Below are positions 21,746 through 33,088 of a stretch of 64,000 nucleotides of DNA, in pieces. The DNA is from Paracyclopina nana. Its lineage: Eukaryota > Arthropoda > Copepoda > Cyclopoida > Cyclopettidae. The notes beneath the pieces are model-generated. The model did not search any database. It worked only from the letters and a program-made list of their open reading frames with translations, and was not told the origin of the DNA. Both the position numbers and the translations under genes were made by a program. Location of the stretch: the NCBI GenBank assembly GCA_019096065.1, contig JAGUCH010000002.1, forward strand, positions 3,050,501 to 3,114,500. Reading direction: 5' to 3'. Position 1 is the first letter of the stretch. Every line of letters starts with the position of its first letter.

Positions 21746-24700
21746 ATGGGCTCAAATCAAGACGATAGTATACCTTTGGTGACTGTCAAGCCACTGAAAA
21801 GTAATTATTTCAGGACAAGAAGTTGTTTTGATGAGCCAGAAGTAAGTGACATTCATCTTTTTTTGCTTAAGATTGACTTTAAAAATCCCATTTTAAGGAG
21901 TCAGTACTGAGCCTCATTCTCAGCAATGACTTGCAAGGCTTGTCTGATATCCTGGCTGAGATAAGCTCTCTGCCAGATGATAAAACTGGACAAACTGACA
22001 CTTTCCCACTCCCTGACCATCATTGGATCAACAAACCACTGGAAAGTCAGGCTCACAAGACACTTCTCAGCTTAGCTATGGAGAGAAATGCTGAGATGGC
22101 TCAGCTTTTGCTGAGAGCTGGGGCCAGAGCTGAGTCTTATAATGAGAAACTGGGGAAATGCCCCATTCATGTAGCAGTAGAGCTGAATTCTAAGGAAATG
22201 CTGGATTTACTTTTGACTGCCATTCCTGATAATAAGGCAAGGATTGATGCTGTAGACCAAAGTGGCAGAACTGCATTACATTTAGCAGTTCAAAATGAAA
22301 ACTTGAGCCTGATTCAAGCTTTAATTGAGCATGGTGCTGAAATTGACCTAGAAGATGCCTTGGGTAGGAGGACACCTTTGTATTTGGCTGCCATTAGCAA
22401 GAATGCAGAAGCTGTCAAAATCCTACTCGCCAATGGAGCCTCAGTGAAGAATTCTTGCTTTCACAAAACCATTGAAGAAGTGATCAAGGAGCACATGCCT
22501 TATTTTGACATTTCCAAGGTGGAAGTTGTGAGAAATCAGAGGAAATCAAGCATCACTGAGTATGGATATGGCTTGACCAAGATCCTGGATGAAGCTGCAC
22601 TCAATGCCAGAAGGGGACTCAAAATGGGCACAAACTCGTGGAGTTTAAAACACTACTGCCAAGGTTCTCTACACAAGATATTGACAATTTTGATGCTGGT
22701 GGCCTCAGGCTCTTGCAAAAGCATGCAATTATGGCCTGAATGACTTTGCTGGCTTACTCTTGGACAAAGGTGCCAATCCTAACCAAATCATTGATGGATG
22801 TGGAACTACTCCACTCTTATTTGCTGCCTACCATGGCCATGTGGATCTAATGAATTTATTTATCAGCCACAAGGTCAACTAAATCAAAATTTCTATTTTC
22901 TTACATAATCATTTTTAGATTTTTTAGGTGACATCAATTGAGAGTACTTCAACAGCAGATTTTTCAGCCATTGAGAAATCCACTGGGGAATCAATATTGC
23001 ATTACTTGCTAATGGTTCCCAACAGAATAGAAAAGTCCCAAGCTGAACTGGACAAATATGAACAATGCTTGGATTTGGTGCTGGATTGTGAAGACTCAAG
23101 AGTCCAAGAAGAGCTGTTAAGAGTGATAAACCACAAAGATGCAACAAAGAATGTCCCTTTGCACTATGCTACAAATCTGTGGCCACAAAGCATCACGAGA
23201 AAACTGCTGGACAGAGGTGCCAACATTGGCATTAAAAACATCTGGGATGAAATCCCCATTTCCAAAATCATGCCTCAGGCAAGAATTACCTGGATCTTCT
23301 CTGTTTATCACTTTATCAATGAAACCTCTTTTGCAGACCATGGAGGATTTCCTCAATGAAAAATGCCTCTCATCCAATGGCCAACCAGTGTCTTCAGAAG
23401 ACTTGGAGCTGACCTTTGATTACTCCTTTTTGGCACCTCCAGTGGAGCAAGAATTGCTCTTGAATGATGTGGAGAATCAGAAGGAGATTGACAAGATGGC
23501 TTTGCCTGAAACTGAGTGTCTTTGGCACATGGGCCAGTCCAAGCAGCACAGACACTTGCTGAAACACCCTGTGGTCACCTCCTTTTTGTGGCTCAAATGG
23601 CAGAAAATCAGGGGCTACTTTAACAGAAACTTGAGGTTCTACTTCCTATTTGTCACATCATTGACCTGGTACATTTTTGCCAGATTTGGGGGTATCTCTC
23701 TGAGGGAAAATAATGGCAATGGCCTCAATGCAACTGAAGAGTTTGAAAATTATGGATTCTGCTCAGAGTTGACCAGAAGGGGGGCAAATAATTCAGACAA
23801 TAGAGGATTCTGGTTTGTCATCTTTTGCCTTCAAGTGGTCCTTCAATTGTGTCTAATGCTCAGAGATTGGAGAAGAGATGTTGCCAATGGGTGCAACTCT
23901 GTGGGAGGAGTCTTTCGATTTATATTCATCACTAGTTGGCTCGATTGGACTATTATAGCCATGATGGCCTCCATTTTGGCTTTGAACACCTCTGCACTTT
24001 GGATGGTTTTGACAATTCTGTTAGCTATGCTCTTATCCAGAGAAGCCTTCCAGATGAGTGTATCCCTAAAAAGGTACATTTTCACCCCTGAAAATTGGAT
24101 TGAAGGCCTGCTCATTGCCTTGGGTAAGCAAATTATATTTGCAATGGAAAAAAAATCAATATAGCTGTTTCAGTGGGTGTTATCTTATGGATTCCTGATG
24201 AGCATTTCGAGGACGCGTGCCAATTAAAGAGGCATTTGGCAGCCATTTCTCTGGTGCTTTCATGGGCAGAAATGATCACTTTGATAGCAAGGCATCCCAA
24301 ATTGGCCCAGTACAACATTTACGTGACCATGTTTTACAAAGTGCTCACAACCTTCACCATGTTTCTGGCAAGCTGAATTTCTCAATTGAAAAAAAAAACC
24401 TGCAATTATTTTCAAAATCTAATTTTGCAGATTTGGTACTCGTTTTTTGTGGTTGCATTTGCCATGGGGTTCTACATTATGCTGCACAAGGACACTGGGG
24501 GTGAAAAGTCTGGCGAAGATAATGATTACCCCTTCTTCAACCAGCCTTGGCATGCTTTTGTCAAGACCACAATTATGTTTGTTGGCGAGATCGAATTCGC
24601 AGACCTGCCTATTGACCTCAGCAGCTGGCTGTCATTTGTTTTCCTATTGGCTTTTGTGTTCCTCATCATTGTGGTGTTGATGAACCTGCTTAATGGCTTG

Positions 24701-25247
24701 GCAGTCAGTGACACTGGGCTCATCAGGGAGCAGGCTGAGATTGTCAGCCATATTGCCAGAGTGGACACCATTTCCTACACTGAATCCATCCTCCTTGGAG
24801 ACCCCCTCGATTTCTTGGGTAATTGGCCCCCTTTCAAATGGGTAGCTAATCTGCCAAGTCTGGCCCTAATGAAATGCATGTTCAGAAACAAGACAGCTTT
24901 GCACTTTCTGCATAGGGTAAATTGAAGTCTTGAAAACTTGGGAGGTCACGGATGATGACATGCAATGATTCTCATTTCAGATAACTGGTGCCAGCAAAAT
25001 TCTCCTGTTTTACACGACTTTACCCGAGAAAAGGGTCAAAAGCCAGCCAAACAAGAAGCGGATTTCGTGCTTGGCTTTCAACGAGTTTCCCAGGGAAATC
25101 ACGAGTGCAGCCATACAAATCCTGATTGACAAAGAGGAGCAAGAGAGAAAGGCCAAATTTGACGCCACTGAAAATACTCTGCCGGATTTCCAAAGGCTTG
25201 AGCGTAAACTCGACTTGATAATGGACGCTCTCAAAATTAAGCTGTAA
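21746..25247 (+). CDS. Painless-like TRPA channel (two apparent 1-nt deletions)
   Basis: Exons: 21746-21841, 21898-22873, 22928-23278, 23337-24123, 24174-24367, 24431-24916, 24981-25247. Expected product about 1,052 residues. N-terminal ankyrin repeats (TALHLAVQNENL, RTPLYLAAISKNAEAV, TTPLLFAAYHGHVDL), then the motif HLLKHPVVTSFLWLKWQKI, six membrane helices and the TRP region LLNGLAVSDTGLIREQAE, then a coiled C-terminus. These motifs align almost without gaps with Drosophila Painless as I know it. Painless-group channels respond to heat, irritants and mechanical stimuli. Exon 2 changes frame twice, at the A runs 22621-22624 and 22717-22720. Each is explained by one missing A, and together they restore phase to exon 3, so sequencing error is likelier than decay. 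Two introns use GC-AG borders (donors at 23279 and 24368). The stop TAA overlaps AATAAA at 25246. Confidence 0.88.
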
Positions 25248-25333
25248 TAAAAAACATTGCCAAAAAAACAACTATTACGCGCGCATGCAGAAGTATATTT
25301 ACAATATTACCACCGCTTGCGCTCAACTGTAAA

Positions 25334-25800
25334 ATGAGTATGATAAATGGGCATTCCAGCGTTGCCGCAAGCTACAGCAGTCAGGATTTCCAAGGTATTA
25401 CAACAAAAGGTCTCTTTGGCATCAAAAGATGATGCCATCACAAAAGCCCTTTTCCAACAGCTCAGGTGCACCAAGGTGCAACTTCACAGGCTGCGACAAC
25501 AAAACCGCTTTTTGGAAAAAATATTTTTTTGCGCGTTTTTAAAATGGCAACGATAAACTTCGCCCTAATGCGATCACGCAACAATTACTAAATAATGTGG
25601 CAGATAATTAATTATTTCGTCAAAGCATAAGGAAGCACACGATTAAGCAATACTGCTGCATGGAAAAAGAGCGAGATTTGGATAATTACGATCTAGCTTC
25701 TGGCTTTTGCATAAGTTTTTCGTCTCTCAAAAAGTTTGATGAATTACCGCAGAAAATTGCACCGAGAAGGCCGAAGTTTGTAGAAGACGGGAATTATTAG
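25334..25800 (+). other. Possible small gene, unrecognised
   Basis: An ATG at 25334 opens 32 codons. An overlapping frame from 25347 gives 69 residues with a helical, Leu/Gln/Arg-rich stretch (LFQQLRCTKVQLHRLRQQNR). A third open stretch, about 25612-25800, ends with EDGNY and a stop. The sequence looks protein-like, but no single frame or splice model joins the three parts. Homopolymer errors like those in the neighbouring TRPA gene could be responsible. No family recognised. Confidence 0.25.
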
Positions 25801-27086
25801 ATCATTGTCTTGTCTATTATAATTGCGCGGAAAAAGCACTCGCGGCAAGGAAGGGACCACGTGTGACAAATGACATCACTGATGAAACAGCCTGTATTGA
25901 TCATAGTGTGAACGGAAAAAGAGCCCTTAATTGATGCTCCGAAACCAATAACGTTGCAACAGCGCGTTTTGAATGTCATTGAACTTATTTTTCGGCCAGA
26001 AAGCCGAATTTGGCAGGAAAATGGACGAAAAAAGAATTTCTCTAATTGCAGCCAGATGACAACTAAAAGCCCCGCGTTTATGTACCTTTGCCGTTTAATT
26101 GGGGGCAATAAAATGCCTAATTAATACTCATTTACAGATGTTGTCCTTCCAGCCTTGCATTAAACATACAAATCATGCAGAAGGGGAAAAGACCATAAAA
26201 ATGCTCTTAAAAAACTACTTTTGTGTACTGCATGAAAATTGTGTGCTCGCATTATAAAAAAGCATGCAAAATTTCATTCATTACTCCGGGATTTTCCCAT
26301 GTCGTAAGAAAGTCAATAGGACGTACAAGAAACCATTCATGGTTGCGAATTGGATGTTAAAAAAAGGGAGGGCAATAAAAGTAGCTGTTCTCATTTATAT
26401 TGGTATTTCATGATTCGCGAGGGCATCTCAGGCCAAAAATCTATATACCCTGAGATAGATGGCCGTGCCCATAAAACCACTGGTCCAATTACATTTTACA
26501 AATTATGCTACATAAAAAGAACAGCCCCGTAACGAATGGTACGGCATAGGTATCAGCAATAAAAAACCTCATTTAGTTGACAAGTCGATTTACAGCCGCC
26601 CTAAACGGAATTAGCTTAGAACAATTCCCTATAATTGTGGCTGTTTGATGAAAGTTGCTACTCCAGCTTTGATTGACGAGGAAACCAATTTCGTTTTGAT
26701 GGAGGAAAAAACATCCGCGAGCCAAAATGAGTCGTTTCTCCACCATTCCACTCCAGGATTTTGAGAAAATGGAGCCACCTAGACAAAACCTTTTTCCAAC
26801 TGGGCTGACAGCCGCGAAATCCGGCTGCGAGTAGGTAAAAAAAGGGCATCATTTTTTATGATGCCGAAAAAAAGATTCCATGCTGTGATCGTCGTTGAAG
26901 CGAAAAAAGTGGAGTGAACGGCGTTTCACGCGCCAAATCTCCGTTACGGGTCAACTTGTCGCCATTTTCCCACGTTCGCACGCACGCTCCGCGTTCCTCC
27001 GTGGGAGATTTCAACGCCCGGCCGAGAAAACTCCGCGCGGAGTTGTTGTCGCTGTTCACTCGGAGCTGGAATCGCAGTGAGACAAG
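25801..27086. other. Intergenic region upstream of the atonal-family gene
   Basis: AT-rich to about 26,850, then a GC-rich stretch (about 26,890-27,080) that probably includes the 5' UTR and core promoter of the bHLH gene. No gene seen. Confidence 0.4.
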
Positions 27087-30000
27087 ATGACCACCACAAC
27101 AACTGCTGAGCACTCGACGCCCACCGAATTTGCTGAGTACATCAACATGGACTCGTTTTTTGTGGGCCCAGCTGAGCACCAGCAAGGACAGTATGTTCAC
27201 AACAACGACCCCTACTCCATGATGGCGCCTTTGGACGCCTATCCTACGCCTCCGTCTTACGACGACAAATCCGCCGAGTTCCATAACAACAACAACGTGC
27301 AATATTTCTACGAAAGCTCAGCTAGCAACAATTCGGCTCATCTCCTTCAACATCCCACAGACTACTACGTAAGTACCGCCATTACTGATTTCTACGAGCC
27401 TGAAAAATTCGGTTTTCCATGAAAATTTGTAAAAAAAGTGCAGTACAAGTGGAGCAGCTTGTCGTGATTGGAATTTGGTCAGCGTTATGAAATTAGTGTG
27501 TACGTGTATTTTCGTGCTCGTGTGAACTTTTATTGAAGAAGGCAGCGAGGATTTGAATTTTTTCTCGACACCCTGAGAGAATTAGGAGACACATTTTTAA
27601 ATTGTTGAGTCGTATGTGCGTGGTTCACGTCACGGCAAAACAAAAAATGTGATTGCTGCTCTTTAAGATAATGTCGCGCATGCAAGAATTTTGCAGTGAT
27701 CTGGAATTTAGAAAGGTGGCATGCAGATTGCAGTTTCGTGTCAGCTAACAATTCAATTTGACAGTGCAGAAAATTGACATAGATCCCAACTTTCAACTCC
27801 ATATGTTGTTTTATCTTCTCCGAGATTTTTGGCTGCGTCCGCGAGTAGTATGGGAACTACTGCGAAAAACCGAGTACTTGGCAAGAAGAAGAAGCCAATT
27901 TCCTTTCATTATTGCTTCGAAAATGGCTTCATTTGTGGGCAGTGCATAATAGCCGGCCATTTTTATGCTTGCTCTCCCATCAAAAAGAGTTGCCATCAGG
28001 AAATATTCAAAAGTAGAATATTGGCATCTTTTGCTGCTTGGAAATTGAAACCCGAGATTATTAATTGCGTTCATGCATATGGCGCACGAATTGTATGGTT
28101 TTCAGCAATTACAGCTCTGCAAATCTCCATTTTTTCGCTGCCTTAATATTAATCATAACTTCTGGTAAATTAAGATCTTCACCATATGCGTCTAGACATG
28201 TCAGCTTCAGAATGAGTCTCGATCAATCTTAATGGCTTCGGTTTTCAAATTGCCACAGAGCCTCCTCCTTAATCATAGCAATAATGCCAAGCTCAAATTG
28301 CTACCACAGAGTAGCCAAAGAAGATCATCAGAAATGTCAACAAGCTCTAATTGACTTTTAGCCACACACTTCATATTCACCCAAAAAATAATAGCATATT
28401 TTTCGATATCCCTTCTACTGAACAATCAAGATATCCGGGCTAAAATGTTTTAAAGCGTGATTGACGAGATCGAGTTCGACGTCCAAGTGAGAGATAATAA
28501 CGCAGGCTGACACTTAAATTAATGTCCGGACAAGCAATTAAAAATTCGGCCAAATGATGGGAACAGCAGCAGCAAGTGTGACAACACTAATTGAAAGAAG
28601 ACCTTAAACATATTTGTTCTTTCTCACATAGGAGGAGCACGCATCTACCTCGATGTGGGCGAATTTGGCAGCAAATCACTCCGAGGGCTCGACAAACACT
28701 CCGAACTTGGAAGAACATCATCCCGCTGTGACAGAAGCTGGCTGCAAGAAATCGGGCAAATCGAAGCGAGCTGCTGCGAGCAATAATAGTTCTTCCAAGT
28801 CTAAAAGCAAATTGAGCCGTGTCCGCTATTTCCTGCATCCCGGGGAGCCACCTGTTGGCCAAATTGTGTCTGATTCCTTGACAGATGGTCAAGACAACAA
28901 CAACACACTTTCTCTCAAACAACCGCAGGTATTACAAAATTCCAGGCCTCGATCCTCTATCGCGAGATACACCAACACCTTGCAAGCGATCACTTCAATT
29001 TTGGGCCGTTACACCTAAAAAACTGAATTCTGCTCCAAAGATTTCAAATTTTCCAAGAGAGTAGTTTTTGGTGGCAAGACTTTAAGAAAAATGAAAACCA
29101 GGGAGATTGGTCAATTTTGATGCTTGAATAGTAGTACACAGACGTCCATTTTTTGGCTTGGCTATGGTTCATTAAGTGGGATATCTGTTTTTTAAGACGT
29201 TTCTGCTTTTTTGTGCGCTTAATGTTGTGGCTGCTGGTTTTCTGACGAAAATCTGCATAATTCAGTGTAATGACTTTTAGTAAGTTGCTCCGTGAGAATT
29301 CCTTTTGGTCTTTCAGCCATTCGCCTTCGTACGATTAATCTCAAGAGGCAAAACTAGTGATTACTCTCTAATTAGTCCATTTTCAAGATCTTTCAAAAAG
29401 TCGTTGATCATAAAAAATTGATATTTGCGTCAGCTAAAATAATTGTCAATTGCAGCAGAATAAAATAGCGCCAAAAAAATTTGATAAATTTAATTTTTTT
29501 TCATTAAAAAAATAGCAGATGGCAGCAAAAAAAAAAAAGAAGGAGTCGTGGCCAAACTATAAATTACAGCTTTAGGAAGAAAAAAAGCTCTTGACAATTT
29601 ATTGGGATTGAAAATTAGCTGTAAGGCATTTGAACCAAGTGAGCGCTTTTTAAGTCAAATGCAATTACCACACATAAAATGAGCTCGTTTCCCACCGAGA
29701 AATTTTCCTCGTCGTCGTTTTCACAGCTTTTCTCAAGTTTGTGTCAAAAAACGCTAACAAATTGTTTTGATGATGAAAAATACTCGAGTTGACGGCGGGA
29801 ACTTCATTGCGGTGAAGAGTCCAATAAAAAGTACGATTATTTGAAGACGAAAAAAGACACCATTACTCTTGCTATAATTCGATTCAGAAAATAGGACAAA
29901 AGTTCACCTAAATTCTTTTCTTGTACAATAGAAAAAAAGTGCCATATGATGGTGCTATCATGATCGTACAAGAGGAAAAAATGATCCCAAAAAGGAAATT

Positions 30001-30791
30001 TTCCTTTGAAATTGTCAATTTGTCACCTTCTACAGAAGTGGCGCAAGGAGACAGGCGGAATTTAAAAGTATATGGTGGTGCAATTACGATGTACTGCACA
30101 GCTCCAAAAAGGCAATATCACAAATTCCAATCTTTTTTTAATCAGATTTTTGCTGCTCTTTGAGAGCTGCCACCGCAAATCAAAGTAAAAGGAATGTTCG
30201 GAAAACATCCAAGAAGCTAAAAGTTGACGTCAGGCAATTAAAGCCAAATGAAGCAATCTCGATTTTTCCATCCAACACAAGATTCGATCAGCCCAAAAAT
30301 CTCAGCTATGCAAGCATACAAATAGATATTCACCGCGCGCGCCCGCACATTCGGAACTTCGGCGCGCGCTACAAAACATGATCTAAAAAAACTCGGCTTA
30401 CCTTGAATTGATGTTTATTTCTTCCTTTTTTCAGTCGATCAAATCTGAAATTTCCGAGGACGATTGCTCCGAATTTGACCAGGATTCCGATTCCTCTCGG
30501 GCCAAATCCGCTCGATCTTCACAAAGGCGATCCCGCGAGCGTTTTCTGCAGCCCGAAGTCAAAGTCAAACGGAGGATGGCTGCAAACGCTCGTGAACGCA
30601 AACGCATGAACGGGTTAAACGACGCGTTCGAGCGCTTACGTCAGCACATTCCAGAGCTGGGAAACGACCGAAAATTGTCCAAGTACGAGACACTGCAAAT
30701 GGCTCAGACTTACATCAGTGCACTGCGCGAACTGGTTCAGCAAAACAACATTGTCAAGCCGGTCAGCTCGGCCATGTCGGCCCTGCAGTGA
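27087..30791 (+). CDS. ato: Atonal-family proneural bHLH transcription factor
   Basis: Three exons, 27087-27368, 28632-28928 and 30435-30791, all phase 0; 311 residues. The bHLH lies near the C-terminus: basic region [20 protein letters not shown], then a loop and second helix with [20 protein letters not shown]. This is diagnostic of the atonal group; the [12 protein letters not shown] stretch is also close to fly cato, so ato versus cato/amos orthology is not settled. The N-terminus is rich in Thr/Asn/Tyr/His, and an acidic Ser-rich segment precedes the basic region. Family knowledge: heterodimerises with Daughterless on E-boxes to specify sense organs and photoreceptors. The two introns are large for this window (1,263 and 1,506 bp), and fly atonal has none. 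Poly(A) signal AATAAA at 31171-31176. Confidence 0.92.
27369..28631 (+). other. First intron of the atonal-family gene
   Basis: 1,263 bp, GTAAGT...TAG. No gene or repeat seen. Like the second intron (28929-30434) it could carry enhancers, but I see no motif cluster I would defend. Confidence 0.4.
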
Positions 30792-31170
30792 CAACAACAC
30801 AAAGAGCTACCAGATACACTCAGTGTGACCAGATGCTTTTCCCCCATTTTAATCAAAAATAACTCCTTTTACTATTGTTTGCAATATCGACACTTTCACA
30901 CGCCACCAAAAAAAGAAAGCAAAAAAGTCGGCCGAAAATGCCGAATTTTCCACATGAAGTACCATTACCCATAGTATTATGATTAGTAAAACCTTATTTC
31001 AAGCAAGGCAATTAGAATCTGAAATTCAGGTGCAATAATCGTGAAAACCCATCCTCCATTGTATCTCTTGTAAAAATGTGTGCAATAATACCCATGTGCT
31101 GTATTTTAAGTAGTTGTTAATTTTTCCCGTGTAAAAAGAGTGTGCATAACTTGAACTGGCTGTGATACAA

Positions 31171-31176
31171 AATAAA
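31171..31176 (+). terminator. Poly(A) signal of the atonal-family gene
   Basis: AATAAA about 380 bp after the stop codon, the longest 3' UTR in this window. The minisatellite begins about 80 bp further on. Confidence 0.6.
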
Positions 31177-31253
31177 TTGATAGAAAAACTACCTCGCCCT
31201 GTCTAATCCGGATTCATTAAAATTCATTTAACTAAGATCAAGTCTCATTTTTG

Positions 31254-32029
31254 CAGCTGATCATAAGCTCACTCAAGCAGTTGAGTGTCCGTGCAGCTGA
31301 GTATTACCCATGCAGCTGAGCAGTGTCCATCAAGCGGAGTACCTCCCATGCAGCTGAATATTGCCCTTGCAGCAGAGCAGCGCCCGTGCAGCAGAGCAGC
31401 ACCGATGCAGCAGAGCAGCGCCTGTGCAGCAGAGCAGCGCCCGTGCAGCAGAGTAGCGCCCGTGCAGCAGAGCAGCGCCCGTGCAGCAGAGCAGCGCCCG
31501 TGCAGCAGAGCAGCACCGATGCAGCAGAGCAGCAGAGCAGCGCCTGTGCAACAGAGCAGCGCCTGTGCAGCAGAGCAGCGCCTGTGCAGCAGTGCAGCGC
31601 CTGTGCAGCAGAGCAGCGCCCTCGCAATAGAGCAGCGCCCGTGCATCAGAGCAGTGCCCTCGCAGCAGAGTAGCACCGATGCAACAGAGCAGCGCCCTTG
31701 CAGCAGAGCAGCGCCCTTGCAGCAGAGCAGCGCCTGTGCAACAGAGCAGCGCCTGTGCAGCAGAGCAGCGCCCGTGCAGCAGAGCAGCGCCCATGCAGCG
31801 CCTGTGCAACAGAGCAGCGCCTGTGCAGCAGAGCAGCGCCCGTGCAGCAGAGCAGCGCCCATGCAGCAGAGCAGCGCCCTCGCAGCAGAGTAGCACCGAT
31901 GCAACAGAGCAGCGCCCTCGCAGCAGAGAAGCACCGATGCAACAGAGCAACGCCCTCGCGGTAGAGCAGCTCCGATGCAACAGAGCAGCGCCCGTGCAGC
32001 TGAGTAGCGCCAGTGGAGCAAAGTTGCAA
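31254..32029. repeat. 19-bp minisatellite, about 39 copies, with E-boxes at its edges
   Basis: The consensus unit is GTGCAGCAGAGCAGCGCCC with variants (GATGCAGCAGAGCAGCACC and others). Since 19 is not a multiple of three and the unit lacks stops, long open frames appear on both strands in several frames; none should be called a gene. The edge units carry GCAGCTGAG (E-box CAGCTG) in place of GCAGCAGAG: CAGCTG at 31254, 31294, 31313, 31351 and 31997, and CAGTTG at 31278. Confidence 0.9.
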
Positions 32030-32939
32030 TTCAACTGCTCACTTTAAGCAGTGGCTTGAACTTGCTCAACGTGCGATGTAAAATGTTGAAGTGCCAAATT
32101 GAAATATTTTGCTGTGCAACTATCATAGCTGATTAATTGATTTGTTCAACCCTTCCATAATTCAAGTGAGGAAAAACTCTCTTGATGATGATTTTGTAAT
32201 TGATTTCTATTGCATACCACAAGTATGCTTAGAAACATTCAATTAAGACAAAAGCAAGTTGATTGTGTCGAGAAGTGAGATGTTTCACATGGGAACCGAA
32301 GATAAATGACCAAAACCACAAAAGTGAAAACCGAAAAAATCTTCTTAAGATTTGTGTACTCGGTTATTACTGTTCAACGCTAATTTTTGGCCAGAAATTA
32401 GCAGCTTTTCAAATAAGAAAAGATGATCTGGTTTTTCCCACTGAACCACAAGCAAAGAAGAGTTTGGCTTCAGCAATGAGAGCAAAAAATAACAAAATGT
32501 GTTGTTGGCATTTTTATCAGTGACTTGGCGGTTTTTGAGAAAAGCAGCCCAAAACTTATTGATCATTGTTGTCTTTTTTAACCTGAATGAAAATCACTTT
32601 TTATTGTGATATTTTGTCTAGGAAAGTTGTTGGGCTCAAAGACGCGTTTTTGATATCCGTTCTGATATTGGCAGGTATTTTTTATGTCTGAATAAATGGA
32701 CCAGCACAAATAAAGTTTTTTTTCCCAGGCTTCAATAAAAGTCTGGAAATTCTTACCAATGGATGATTTGAATGTGATGGATGACTGCAAAAACAAAAAT
32801 CAAAGATTTCCTTTGTTAATTACCTAGCTGAGAGCTGACAATTGATGATTTCAGAGCAGGCTTTTGCGATAAAAAAGTGCACTAATCACAATTAAGGAAT
32901 CCGCCACAACTCAGCCCTTTTCAAAGAGATGATATAATG

Positions 32940-33088
32940 TTCTGTTCATCTACAAACTTCTTAAGGAATCGGAACGCGAAATTCCTTTGCGCAAAGGAGT
33001 TCTCAGTACATAAACTAGCTGCGTAGAGTTGTCATTCTGCATTGTTTCGTCATTATGCATTCCTTAAGGAACGGTAGATGAACAGAGT
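32940..33088. mobile_element. About 150-bp MITE with inverted termini
   Basis: The left end TCTGTTCATCTAC...CTTAAGGAAT and the right end ATTCCTTAAGG...GTAGATGAACAGA are inverted repeats of about 30 bp. A sequence matching the right half over about 70 bp lies at 48940-49012, inside an intron of the transposase gene. Confidence 0.65.

Noticed and set aside
31269-32047. Long open frames of 100-250 codons on both strands
   Set aside because: They are produced by the 19-bp minisatellite, which lacks stops in every frame. No start context, splice signal or recognisable protein.
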